From Pelagibacterium luteolum (lineage in GTDB: Bacteria > Pseudomonadota > Alphaproteobacteria > Rhizobiales > Devosiaceae): a DNA stretch of 64,000 nt. The stretch covers positions 62,001 through 126,000 of the forward strand of contig NZ_FNCS01000002.1 in assembly GCF_900100665.1 (NCBI RefSeq), given 5' to 3'. The number at the start of each line of letters is the position of its first letter. Position 1 is the stretch's first letter. This document shows positions 53,251 through 60,886 of the stretch, in pieces. Under the pieces are notes generated by a model, which saw nothing but the letters and a program-made list of their open reading frames with translations, had not been told where the DNA came from and did no database searches. Position numbers and translations under genes: made by a program.

Positions 53251-54267
53251 TCAGGACGATTTCTCATCCACTGCCGCCTCGGCGAAGGTCGCCATGTTCT
53301 TGTGCAGGTGCAGCGCGGTCTTGCACAGCACAGCCGCCAGCGCAGCGCCGCTCCCCTCGCCCAGCCGCATCCCGAGATCGAGCAGCGCGGGCTTGCCCAT
53401 CTCTTCAAGCGCGCGAGCATGCCCGCTTTCCGCCGAGACATGCGCGAAAAGGCAATGATCGATCGCGCCGGGATTGACCGCATGCGCGATCGCCGCTGCC
53501 GACGTCGCGACGAACCCATCGACGATCACCGGAACCTTCTGATGCCGCGTCGCGATGATCGCCCCGACCATGGCGGCAATCTCGCGCCCGCCCAGATTGG
53601 CCAGAATGTCGAATGGCGTTGCAAGCCGTCCCGCGTGTCGCGCCAGCGCGCGATCGACGGCGTCCGCCTTGCGCTGCAATCCCGCATCGTCCACCCCGGT
53701 TCCGCGCCCCACCCAATCGGCGCCGGTCCCGCCATACAGCGCCGCATAGATCGCCGCAGCGACGGTCGTATTGCCGATGCCCATCTCCCCAATGCACAGC
53801 AAGTCCACATCGCCCGCAATCGCTTCCATCCCGTAGGCAATGGTCGCCGCGCAGGTGCGCTCGTCCATCGCGGGCACCACGGTGATATCCCCCGTCGGCA
53901 TGTTGAGCGCCAGTTCGAAGACGCGCAGATTGATCTCGTGGAGCGCGCAGATCTGGGAGATCGCCGCGCCGCCCTTGGTGAAATTGTTGACCATCTGCTG
54001 GGTCACATCGCGCGGAAACGCCGAAACGCCCTGATCGGTCACGCCGTGATTGGCGGCAAAAATCGCGACCATCGGGTCTTCCATGGTCGGGGTCGCCTTG
54101 CCCTGCCAGCGCGCCAGGAACTCGACGAGTTTTTCCATCTCGCCCATCGATCCAGCCGGCTTGGTCAATTGCGCATCACGCGCGCGAACCGCCGCCACCG
54201 CCGCCTCGTCGCCCTCTGGCCCGAGCATCAAGAGATCCTGAAAATCGGCAAAGGCTTGGGCAGTCAT
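53251..54267 (-). CDS. cobT: Nicotinate-nucleotide--dimethylbenzimidazole phosphoribosyltransferase
   Basis: Makes alpha-ribazole phosphate for the lower loop of cobalamin. The 338 residues show KPAGSMGEMEKLVEFLARWQ, VAIFAANHGVTDQGVSAFPR, EMGIGNTTVAAAIYAALYGG, GGREIAAMVGAI and the catalytic-Glu region LGMRLGEGSGAALAAVL. The ATG at 54267 marks the start of homology. It is divergent from cobS, the next enzyme of the pathway, with a palindromic repeat between them. Confidence 0.93.
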   Translation of the reverse strand: MTAQAFADFQDLLMLGPEGDEAAVAAVRARDAQLTKPAGSMGEMEKLVEFLARWQGKATPTMEDPMVAIFAANHGVTDQGVSAFPRDVTQQMVNNFTKGGAAISQICALHEINLRVFELALNMPTGDITVVPAMDERTCAATIAYGMEAIAGDVDLLCIGEMGIGNTTVAAAIYAALYGGTGADWVGRGTGVDDAGLQRKADAVDRALARHAGRLATPFDILANLGGREIAAMVGAIIATRHQKVPVIVDGFVATSAAAIAHAVNPGAIDHCLFAHVSAESGHARALEEMGKPALLDLGMRLGEGSGAALAAVLCKTALHLHKNMATFAEAAVDEKSS

Positions 54268-54302
54268 GGTCGCTCCGGGATTCGGGTGATGACGCGAGAT
54301 CA

Positions 54303-54393
54303 GGAAAAGTTGCAGACTTTTCCGGTTCGATCTCACGACCAAACAAGGGCCTAGACCATGATTCCGATTCATCGAAGCGGAATCATGGTCTAG
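54303..54393. repeat. Composite palindromic repeat between cobT and cobS
   Basis: GGAAAAGT (54303-54310) pairs with ACTTTTCC (54316-54323), a short hairpin. Next to it, CTAGACCATGATTCCG (54351-54366) and CGGAATCATGGTCTAG (54378-54393) are a perfect 16-base inverted repeat with an 11-base centre. It occupies most of the 165-base divergent promoter region. I recall similar sequence as an interspersed repeat in rhizobia and relatives, but cannot check copy number here. Confidence 0.75.
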
Positions 54394-54432
54394 AAGGGTG
54401 CTCCTTTTGAGCCAAGACGAAGGAAAACGCAA

Positions 54433-55239
54433 TTGAGCGAGACCGACCACGACGCGCCGAGCAGCGGGCGGTCATTCATCGCCGACCTCGTCATGGCGAT
54501 CCGGTTTTTCTCCCGCCTGCCCACCGGCCCGCGCCCGCATGAAGCCCCAAGCCTCAACCGCATGGCCATCGCCTTGCCGTTTGCGAGCCTCTTGATCGGC
54601 CTCGTCCCCGCCGCTCTCCTCTATGTCCTCCTCATCGCGGGCTTCCCGCCCCTCTTTTCCGCCGTCCTCGCCGCCGCCGCATCCGCCATGATAACCGGCG
54701 CCATGAGCGAAGACGCAGTCGCCGATGCGTGGGATGGCCTGTTCGGCGGTTCGACCCCCGAACGTCGATTGGAAATCCTGAAAGACAGCCGCCACGGCAC
54801 CTATGGCGTCCTCGCCATCGTTTTCGTTGTCGGGATGAAGATCGCAGCGCTTTCGGCCATCGCGGCACAATCCCCGCTTGCCGCCGCCGGGATATGGCTG
54901 GCGACGACCACCCTCGCCCGTTCAGGCTCGCTCTACGTCGCCCTGGCCCTGCCACCCGCCCGCGCCACAGGCGCAGCAGCAGCCGCCGGCCAGATTTCGC
55001 GGAACGGATTTACACTCGGGCTCGTTTTTTCCGGCGTTGTCACGTTCGTTCTTGCAGCACCGTTCGCGGGCTTGCTGAGCCTGATCGTGGCGTTTGCTAT
55101 CGGCGCGCTATTGGCATGGGGTTGGACACGGCTTTGTGACCGATTGGTGGGTGGTCAGACCGGCGATCTCATCGGAGCCTTGCAGGCGCTTCTTGAAATC
55201 GCTCTCCTGGGTGCCTTTATGCGTTTTGTAACCGGCTAA
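54433..55239 (+). CDS. cobS: Adenosylcobinamide-GDP ribazoletransferase
   Basis: Membrane enzyme joining adenosylcobinamide-GDP and alpha-ribazole to complete cobalamin. The 268 residues have AIRFFSRLPTGPRP at the start, the metal-binding EDAVADAWDGLFGG, and RRLEILKDSRHGTYGVLAIV, with about six helices. It begins with TTG at 54433, with AAGGA ten bases upstream. The next gene starts 17 bases after its stop. Confidence 0.9.
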   Translation: MSETDHDAPSSGRSFIADLVMAIRFFSRLPTGPRPHEAPSLNRMAIALPFASLLIGLVPAALLYVLLIAGFPPLFSAVLAAAASAMITGAMSEDAVADAWDGLFGGSTPERRLEILKDSRHGTYGVLAIVFVVGMKIAALSAIAAQSPLAAAGIWLATTTLARSGSLYVALALPPARATGAAAAAGQISRNGFTLGLVFSGVVTFVLAAPFAGLLSLIVAFAIGALLAWGWTRLCDRLVGGQTGDLIGALQALLEIALLGAFMRFVTG

Positions 55240-55256
55240 TCGTTTCGGACCGATCA

Positions 55257-55943
55257 ATGCTCTTTGTCGCCTTTGCCATCCTGATCGTCGTCGGCATCGC
55301 CATCGCGATCAGTGCCGATTTCGGCGCGCTGTTCGGGCTGACGCAAGGCGAAACGGCCCGCGCCATCCCGCTCGTGGTCATCGGCACGCTTCTGGCCAGC
55401 GCCCTTGTCGGGCGGCGGCACAGGCTGGGCGAAATCATTTCGGCGCTTGCCATCTGGGTCGCCATCGGCGCCGTGCTTCTGGTCGGCTATACCTATCGCG
55501 GCGAACTCCAAAGCGTCGGTCAGCGCGTCATGGGCTCGCTTCAGCCCGGCGCGGCGATCGTCGATCCGCAAACCGGCAATGTCCATGTCGCCCGCTCGTT
55601 CGGCGGCAGTTTCCGCATCGATACCCGCATCAACGGCGCCGAAGTGCCCATGATCTTCGATACCGGCGCCAGCGCCGTGGTGCTCTCGCTGCGCGACGCG
55701 GAAGCCGCCGGCATCGATACGCGGTCGCTCTCGTTCACCGTCCCGGTCCAGACCGCCAACGGCACAGGCGCCGCCGCCCCCGTTCGCATCGACCAGCTCG
55801 AAGTGGGCAATATCGTCCGCTCCAACATCCGCGCCTTCATCGTGCAGGACAACGCGCTGGACACCTCGCTGCTCGGCATGACCTTCCTCGAAACCCTGTC
55901 CCGCTACACCGTCAGCCAGGACTCCCTCGAACTGCACGATTAG
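55257..55943 (+). CDS. Membrane-anchored retropepsin-like aspartic protease (TIGR02281 type)
   Basis: A 228-residue protein with helices at about residues 2-22, 35-52 and 62-80, then a clan AA protease domain. The catalytic motif is VPMIFDTGASAVVLSLRDAE, and the second conserved block is LLGMTFLETLSRYTVSQDSL. Such single-lobe proteases must dimerise. The family is widespread in Hyphomicrobiales, with no established substrate. It follows cobS closely and may be co-transcribed without a functional link. Confidence 0.87.
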   Translation: MLFVAFAILIVVGIAIAISADFGALFGLTQGETARAIPLVVIGTLLASALVGRRHRLGEIISALAIWVAIGAVLLVGYTYRGELQSVGQRVMGSLQPGAAIVDPQTGNVHVARSFGGSFRIDTRINGAEVPMIFDTGASAVVLSLRDAEAAGIDTRSLSFTVPVQTANGTGAAAPVRIDQLEVGNIVRSNIRAFIVQDNALDTSLLGMTFLETLSRYTVSQDSLELHD

Positions 55944-55986
55944 ACGAGAAGCATCTGCATCCACGCGCCTGTTACAAAAATGGGCC

Positions 55987-56430
55987 TTAGAGGCTGTCTG
56001 TGGCCGCGCGGCCGGCCATCGCCGTCCGGACAAAGCGGGTGACGGCGATGCCCGCTACCATCGCTGCCACAAAGATCAGCGCATCGACCTCCCCCAGCCC
56101 CAGCGCCGGGATCGCACCGCCCGGGCAGAAACCGGTGATGCCCCAGCCCACCCCGAAGATCGCCGATCCCGCGACCAGCGGAACGTCGATCTTTCGCTTC
56201 GTGGGCAGGTGAAAGCGCGTATCGAGCACTGGCGCCGGACGCTTGAGCACGAAGCGATATCCAATTGCCGTCACCAGAAGCGCTCCGCCCATGACGAAGG
56301 CCAGTGACGGGTCCCATGTGCCTGCAAAGTCGAAAAAGTTGAACACCTTGGCTGGATTGATCATGCCCGAGATGGCAATGCCCGCCCCGAAGATCAGGCC
56401 GATCAGCCCGGCAAATACGATCCTGCGCAT
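55987..56430 (-). CDS. YeeE/YedE (DUF6691) transporter, second half
   Basis: A 147-residue membrane protein with about four helices. FGAGIAISGMINPAKVFNFF is at the start, and GVGWGITGFCPGGAIPALGL carries the conserved cysteine of the thiosulfate-transporter (YeeE/PmpB) fold. It pairs with the preceding gene to form the complete two-half transporter; the two reading frames share one base (TGATG). Likely substrates are thiosulfate or other sulfur compounds, by family inference. Confidence 0.85.
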   Translation of the reverse strand: MRRIVFAGLIGLIFGAGIAISGMINPAKVFNFFDFAGTWDPSLAFVMGGALLVTAIGYRFVLKRPAPVLDTRFHLPTKRKIDVPLVAGSAIFGVGWGITGFCPGGAIPALGLGEVDALIFVAAMVAGIAVTRFVRTAMAGRAATDSL

Positions 56431-56858
56431 CAGAACCCTCCGATCACATGACGAATGACGAAAACCGTTGCGGCGGTCGTCGCCATGAAGACCAGCGTTG
56501 CGACGATGGAACGCTTGGAAAACCGTGCAATCCCGCACACGCCATGCCCTGACGTGCAGCCCCCGCCCAGCGTCACCCCGACGCCGACGATCAGCCCGCC
56601 GATAATCAGCAATTGAACCGGAGCGGGACTGTCGAACGCCACGATGTCGCCGAACAGCGCGACTACAAAAACGGGCGCGACAACGGCCCCGGCAATAAAC
56701 GCCGCGCGCCAGTCCCAGTCGGCGGCCAGGGGCGGAATGATGCCGGAGAGGATGCCAGTCATCCCGGCGATGCGGCCATGCAGCGCCATCAGCAAAACTG
56801 CGGCGAGTCCAATCAATGCGCCCCCGAAAAGGGACGCAAAAGGCGTAAATTCGGTCAT
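56430..56858 (-). CDS. YeeE/YedE transporter, first half
   Basis: A 142-residue membrane protein with about four helices. It has [30 protein letters not shown], and [20 protein letters not shown], whose two cysteines match the sulfur-relay motif of YeeE. The ATG at 56858 is used because homology begins at [13 protein letters not shown]. It is coupled to the second half by TGATG. No BigR-type regulator or sulfurtransferase gene lies next to it, unlike in many PmpAB operons. Confidence 0.87.
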   Translation of the reverse strand: MTEFTPFASLFGGALIGLAAVLLMALHGRIAGMTGILSGIIPPLAADWDWRAAFIAGAVVAPVFVVALFGDIVAFDSPAPVQLLIIGGLIVGVGVTLGGGCTSGHGVCGIARFSKRSIVATLVFMATTAATVFVIRHVIGGF

Positions 56859-56927
56859 GGAGCGGACACTTTCCAACAAAGGGAGCAAGCACAACACAGA
56901 TGGATCATCGTGAAAATGATGACCACC

Positions 56928-56958
56928 AGCATCCTGGGATTTATTCCCGGGATTCGGC
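56928..56958. repeat. Palindromic intergenic repeat copy
   Basis: CATCCTGGGATTTATTCCCG followed by GGATTCGGC is a well-preserved copy of the GGGATTTATTCCC family, between the YeeE genes and dusA. Confidence 0.7.
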
Positions 56959-56993
56959 GTTACTTGCGAGGACTCTGAAAATCTCTAATCGCC

Positions 56994-58025
56994 TCAGGCG
57001 ACTCGCGCGGCTTGCCGGTCGATCGCGGCAAACCCTGCGGCGATCACCTCGACGCCGGCCCCCGGCTTGCACGCCTCGACCGACAATATCTGCCGAAACC
57101 GCCGTGCGCCCGGCAGGCCATTGGCCAGCCCCAGCATGTGGCGCGTGATCTGGTTGAGCCGCACGCCCCTGCCCAGTTCCCGCTCCGCATATGCGCTCAT
57201 GGCGCGCTCGATATCGTTTAGCGTCTTGGCTGCCGCATCCGCCCCGAAAAACCGCGCATCGACATCGGCCAGGATCATCGGCTCGTGATACGCCGCCCGC
57301 CCCAGCATCACGCCATCCACATGGCGCAAGTGCTCGTCACACGCCTCCAGCGTCGTGATCCCGCCATTGATCATCACCGGGAAATCGCCCAGCCGCTGCT
57401 TCAGCCGATAGGCCCGGTCGTAATCGAGCGGCGGAATGTCCCGGTTTTCCTTTGGCGACAGCCCTTTGAGCCAAGCCTTGCGCGCATGCACATAGAGCGC
57501 ATCGATCCCGGTCGGCACCACGGCATCCACGAACCGGTTCAAATCGGCTTCCGAATCCTGATCGTCGATCCCGATCCGGCATTTCACCGTCACCGGCGTA
57601 TCGGTCGCGTCCCGCATGACACGCAGGCACTCGGCCACCAGATCGGGCTCGGCCATCAGGCACGCCCCGAACTTGCCCGACTGCACCCGATCGGACGGGC
57701 ACCCGATATTGAGGTTGATTTCATCATACCCGAACCGGTCGCAGATCTTCACCGCCTCGGCCAGCTCCCGCGGGTCCGAGCCGCCAAGCTGCACCGCCAC
57801 CGGGTGCTCGCTCGCGTCATAGCCCAACAGCCGCTCCGCATACCCATGCACCAGCGCCGCGCTCGTCACCATCTCGGTAAAGAGCAGCGCATGGCCGGAC
57901 AATTGCCGGTGCAGATACCGGCAATGGCGGTCCGTCCAGTCCATCATGGGGGCCACACTGAACGCTCGGGCCTTGTAATACCACGCTTTTTCAGACTGGC
58001 TGGGCGTCTTGGCGATTTCTGGCAC
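56994..58025 (-). CDS. dusA: tRNA-dihydrouridine synthase A (5' end reshaped by phage insertion)
   Basis: FMN enzyme that reduces uridines in the tRNA D-loop. About 343 residues: FSVAPMMDWTDRHCRY at the N terminus, FTEMVTSAALVHG, VAVQLGGSDP, EINLNIGCPSDRVQSGKFGA with the catalytic cysteine region, VKCRIGIDD, and PVMINGGI. Family homology begins only at about 57962. The roughly 20 to 35 residues before it look unlike other DusA proteins and are probably supplied by the integrated element, whose integrase gene is divergent just upstream. Possible starts are GTG 58025 or TTG 58070; neither is strong. The 5' end of dusA is a described target of tyrosine-integrase elements. Confidence 0.88.
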   Translation of the reverse strand: MPEIAKTPSQSEKAWYYKARAFSVAPMMDWTDRHCRYLHRQLSGHALLFTEMVTSAALVHGYAERLLGYDASEHPVAVQLGGSDPRELAEAVKICDRFGYDEINLNIGCPSDRVQSGKFGACLMAEPDLVAECLRVMRDATDTPVTVKCRIGIDDQDSEADLNRFVDAVVPTGIDALYVHARKAWLKGLSPKENRDIPPLDYDRAYRLKQRLGDFPVMINGGITTLEACDEHLRHVDGVMLGRAAYHEPMILADVDARFFGADAAAKTLNDIERAMSAYAERELGRGVRLNQITRHMLGLANGLPGARRFRQILSVEACKPGAGVEVIAAGFAAIDRQAARVA

Positions 58026-58055
58026 TGCCGATTTGTTCCCGGTTTCGTCTCGTTC

Positions 58056-58112
58056 TTGACAGTTTATCAAACCCCGGTCTTACAATGTAAGCCTTCAGGG
58101 AGGCCATGTAAG
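58056..58112 (+). promoter_or_regulatory. Candidate integrase promoter with two ATGTAAG repeats
   Basis: TTGACA (58056-58061) and TACAAT (58081-58086) are spaced 19 bases, a little long. ATGTAAG occurs at 58085-58091 and again at 58106-58112, 21 bases (two helical turns) apart, the first overlapping the -10 box. CTTAC-AAT-GTAAG at 58079-58091 is also palindromic. These could bind the integrase or a repressor. The region also has to supply the promoter for the displaced dusA. Confidence 0.4.
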
Positions 58113-58116
58113 ACTG

Positions 58117-59196
58117 ATGGGAACGATAATCGCCCGGCGCCGCAAGGACGGCACGATGGGCTATACCGCGCAGATTGTCATAAAGCGTGATGGCCGGGTG
58201 GTCTATAGCAAGGCGCAGACCTTTGATCGCAAGCCCGCTGCTCGGGCGTGGATGGAGAAGCGCGAAGGGGAGTTGAAAAAGCCGGGGGCGCTCAATCGTA
58301 CCGGCAAGGCGGATGGCACGCTGGGCGATGCCATCGATCGGTACGTCAACGAGTCCTTGAAAGAGATCGGCAAGACCAAGGCCCAAGTACTGCGATCGAT
58401 CAAGGACTACGAGATTGCCGACATGCAGTGCGGTGATATCGGTAGTGCCGATATAGTGTCCTTTGCACAGGCACTGAGTGGCCAGAGAAAGCCCCAGACG
58501 GTCGGTAACTATCTTTCGCACCTTGGGGCTGTCTTCGCTATCGCTCGGCCAGCGTGGGGCTTCCCACTGGATGAACAGGCAATGCAGGACGCGACCCGCG
58601 TGTGCAAGCGTCTTGGGCTGGTGACGAAATCAGCGCAGCGTGACCGTAGGCCGACGCTCGATGAGCTAGACAAGATAATGGGGTATTTTGTGGAGAGGAT
58701 GCAAAGGCGCTCGACTGCCGCTCCGATGCACAAGATCATCGCTTTCGCGCTGTTCTCGACACGGCGGCAGGAGGAAATCACCCGGATTGAATGGCGGGAC
58801 TTCGAGCCAAAGCACAAGCGCATACTTGTGCGGGACATGAAGCATCCGGGGCAGAAGGTGGGGAACGATGTCTGGTGCGATTTGCCCGATCCGGCCATAG
58901 CCGTCATCGAGAGCATGCCAAAGCTGGCAGACCAGATATTCCCCTACTCGACCGACGCCATCAGCGCGGCCTTTACGCGGGCATGCCAGTTCCTCGACAT
59001 CAAGGACCTGACGTTCCACGATCTGCGCCATGAGGGGGTGTCACGGCTGTTTGAGATGGGCATGAACATTCCGCATGCTGCTACGGTTTCGGGGCACCGG
59101 TCTTGGTCTTCGCTGAAGCGCTACACGCACATGCGTGAGGCTGGCGACAAATATGCTGACTGGAAGTGGTTGCCTGTTGTGACAGCTAAACCCTGA
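58117..59196 (+). CDS. Tyrosine-type site-specific integrase (dusA-targeting class)
   Basis: A 359-residue recombinase that inserts and excises the element. The N terminus MGTIIARRRKDGTMGYTAQI is an arm-binding-like domain typical of dusA-linked integrases. A core-binding SAM-like domain spans about residues 70-160. The catalytic domain has FSTRRQEEITRIEW (first Arg), HDLRHEGVSRLFE (His-x-x-Arg), VSGHRSW (His) and KRYTHM (nucleophile Tyr), so it looks active. A GGGAGG ribosome site is about 13 bases before the ATG. It is transcribed away from dusA, with a 91-base gap to the GTG start of dusA. Confidence 0.93.
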   Translation: MGTIIARRRKDGTMGYTAQIVIKRDGRVVYSKAQTFDRKPAARAWMEKREGELKKPGALNRTGKADGTLGDAIDRYVNESLKEIGKTKAQVLRSIKDYEIADMQCGDIGSADIVSFAQALSGQRKPQTVGNYLSHLGAVFAIARPAWGFPLDEQAMQDATRVCKRLGLVTKSAQRDRRPTLDELDKIMGYFVERMQRRSTAAPMHKIIAFALFSTRRQEEITRIEWRDFEPKHKRILVRDMKHPGQKVGNDVWCDLPDPAIAVIESMPKLADQIFPYSTDAISAAFTRACQFLDIKDLTFHDLRHEGVSRLFEMGMNIPHAATVSGHRSWSSLKRYTHMREAGDKYADWKWLPVVTAKP

Positions 59197-59198
59197 CC

Positions 59199-59486
59199 AT
59201 GCCCCAGTTTTCCCATCGCCCCACATGGCCAGACCCCGAACACAAAGACACAGACCGCGTGGTGTATCGCGATGGCCTCGACGTTGGACGCGTGACCTAT
59301 ATCCCCAACGGCAAAGAGAAAGGGCTGTGGCAATGGTCCACGGTCTGGTCGGGGATTGATAGCGGAACGGCGGGGAGCATGTCAGAGGCTCTGGAGAAGA
59401 TCAGGGCAGCCTATGAGACGTGGGAGCGCGTGAACCCGGAGCAGTTGGCGATCAGGCTCATGCATCACCATAGTGGAAAGCGCTGA
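59199..59486 (+). CDS. Hypothetical phage protein (95 aa)
   Basis: Starts two bases after the integrase stop, so it is probably co-transcribed with it. The sequence has DRVVYRDGLDVGRVTYIPNG and GLWQWSTVWSGIDSGTAGSM followed by a C-terminal helix. This pattern (V-G-R-V-Y, then W-x-W-S) recurs in small phage and plasmid proteins of unknown role. No signal peptide or membrane helix. Confidence 0.65.
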   Translation: MPQFSHRPTWPDPEHKDTDRVVYRDGLDVGRVTYIPNGKEKGLWQWSTVWSGIDSGTAGSMSEALEKIRAAYETWERVNPEQLAIRLMHHHSGKR

Positions 59487-59593
59487 TGCCCGATTCACAT
59501 GGCTGCGATATCTGCTATACTGGCGCGGTTCGCGGCTCTGCAATAGATGGGATTGGCCCGATCTGCTCGATGACAAGCGGCACTGAGGCTTAG
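59486..59593 (+). CDS. Possible small Cys-containing phage protein (35 aa)
   Basis: A short frame beginning MPDSHGCDICYTGAV with a CxxC pair and a later Cys (GPICSM). Its ATG overlaps the previous stop as TGATG, which suggests coupling. It has no recognisable domain and no independent support. Confidence 0.3.
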   Translation: MPDSHGCDICYTGAVRGSAIDGIGPICSMTSGTEA

Positions 59594-59834
59594 GGCCGAT
59601 GCGGCGCACAAGGCGTGGCGCGAGAGGCATGGCAAGTAGGAACGGAACCACTGACGCGGTTATGAACACTAGGTCTTGGGACTTCCATAAGGGGCTACTA
59701 TATAAGGCCCATACCGTCGACCGTTGGTAACGATTATTCAACGCCGCCTTGACAAGGTAAGGTCAACGCCCCCTTTATGAGGGAACTCTCGGGAGGGACC
59801 GGGATTGTCAAAGGGACAACCAAGGAGACCACAC
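59594..59834. other. Noncoding phage interval with a candidate promoter
   Basis: No gene seen. TTGACA (59749-59754) could be a -35 box for the gene downstream; the matching -10 (around TTTATG at 59774-59779) is weak. TTGAC and GTCAA at 59749-59765 are inverted around it. The segment is somewhat AT-richer than the chromosome to the left. Confidence 0.35.
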
Positions 59835-59870
59835 ATGAACATTATCAATCGCGAAGGCTGGGGCCGGTAG
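59835..59870 (+). other. Short frame ending in an amber codon, in frame with the next gene
   Basis: ATG 59835 has a good ribosome site (AAGGAG). It encodes MNIINREGWGR and then TAG at 59868-59870. The frame then continues with APIGQF directly into the ATG at 59889 of the DUF4760-like gene. It is either an amber-interrupted 5' end of that gene or an 11-residue leader peptide. Confidence 0.5.
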
Positions 59871-59888
59871 GCTCCGATCGGCCAGTTC

Positions 59889-60383
59889 ATGGAGAATGAG
59901 GCTGTATCTGTAATTGCGAGTGGCCCAGGGGTTCCTTGGGCCATTTTCATATCTGCGGGCGCCGTACTGATCGCTGCGGCGGCCGGCGCTTACTGGCAAC
60001 GACGCATCTCCCGCCAGGTTTTGACGTTCAACAACATTGTGAACCTCCTTTGGGACGAAGACTACATCAAGGCTCGTCAAAAGTTCATTGCGCTTAGGGA
60101 CGGCGAAAATGGGCAACTCACCGCATTAGCCCAAGCGGCCAAGCGCGATAGCGACGAGGCCGGAGTGATCGCCGCGATCCTGAACGACTATGAAATAGTA
60201 TCTATCGGAGTCCTGAAGGGCGTGATGGACGAAAAAATGATGAAGCGGTTCTATAGGTCGACGGTCATTTCCGACTACGACAAGATCAAACCGTTTATCG
60301 ACGAGGTTCGGCGCGTAGATAACAATCAAAAACTCTTCTCTGAGTTTGAGACCTTAGCCGAGCGCTGGCGGAGAAAGCCGTGA
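59889..60383 (+). CDS. DUF4760-like membrane protein
   Basis: A 164-residue protein. One N-terminal helix (residues about 14-36, VPWAIFISAGAVLIAAAAGA) is followed by a soluble, charged helical domain: RISRQVLTFNNIVNLLWDED, AGVIAAILNDYEIVSIGVLK, MKRFYRSTVISDYDKIKPFI. This fits the DUF4760 family of phage and mobile-element proteins, whose role is unknown. The ATG at 59889 has no good ribosome site, while one lies ahead of the upstream in-frame ATG at 59835, past an amber codon. Initiation may therefore depend on the upstream frame. Confidence 0.65.
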   Translation: MENEAVSVIASGPGVPWAIFISAGAVLIAAAAGAYWQRRISRQVLTFNNIVNLLWDEDYIKARQKFIALRDGENGQLTALAQAAKRDSDEAGVIAAILNDYEIVSIGVLKGVMDEKMMKRFYRSTVISDYDKIKPFIDEVRRVDNNQKLFSEFETLAERWRRKP

Positions 60384-60407
60384 CGCGAACGGGCTTCGCG
60401 GGGCTTG

Positions 60408-60572
60408 CTACCCCTTCACCAGCCTCAACCCCTCCCGAATCTCTGTAACGACGATATCGGCCTCGGCGGTGAAAGATCGATCGCAGTGCCGGAAGGTGAT
60501 GAGCAGCCGCCCAGACACCCTATGAGCGTTCCAGTCGGGCACATCGGCATCGCATTTTGGGCACCGGATCAC
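60408..60572 (-). CDS. Small phage protein with a zinc-ribbon-like CPKC (54 aa)
   Basis: The GTG at 60572 overlaps the preceding stop (GTGA). The product starts VIRCPKCDADVPDWNAH and later has FRHCDRS, so three cysteines and several histidines could bind zinc. An ATG at 60608 in the same frame would overlap the upstream gene by 40 bases. The function is unknown. It is the last leftward late gene seen and ends convergent with the DUF4760-like gene. Confidence 0.55.
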   Translation of the reverse strand: MIRCPKCDADVPDWNAHRVSGRLLITFRHCDRSFTAEADIVVTEIREGLRLVKG

Positions 60573-60844
60573 TTCACCGCAATCCTGATGCCCTGATAGA
60601 TCAACCATAGAACGCCGCTGGTCAGCCCGAGCACCACTGCCGCCCCGATCTTGCCCGTTGCCCCATCAACCGCCTTCCTGAGCCTCCGCACAAAGCGGAA
60701 GTCCTCCTTGGCTTCGTCCTGATGACTGGCGTCGTCAATGCGAAGCCCAGCATCGGCCATTTCCTCTTTGACGGCCTCTCGGACCACCATCTTGAGCTGC
60801 GCCAGTTGTATGGCCGAGAACGGCTCGTCGTCTTTGAGTGTCAT
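60569..60844 (-). CDS. Small phage membrane protein, holin-module candidate (91 aa)
   Basis: A charged N-terminal helix (LKMVVREAVKEEMADAG) and middle region end in one C-terminal membrane helix (IGAAVVLGLTSGVLWLIYQG). GGGGG precedes the ATG. It lies just after the holin-like gene, so it may be a holin accessory or anti-holin; this is inference from position only. Confidence 0.55.
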   Translation of the reverse strand: MTLKDDEPFSAIQLAQLKMVVREAVKEEMADAGLRIDDASHQDEAKEDFRFVRRLRKAVDGATGKIGAAVVLGLTSGVLWLIYQGIRIAVK

Positions 60845-60886
60845 AAGACCCCCGTCACGTTGAGGGGTGGGCAGGCAGGGCGAGGG

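Noticed and set aside
54268-54432. Possible cobalamin riboswitch between cobT and cobS
   Set aside because: No B12-box-like sequence or multi-stem layout was seen; the space is mostly occupied by palindromic repeats and is too short.
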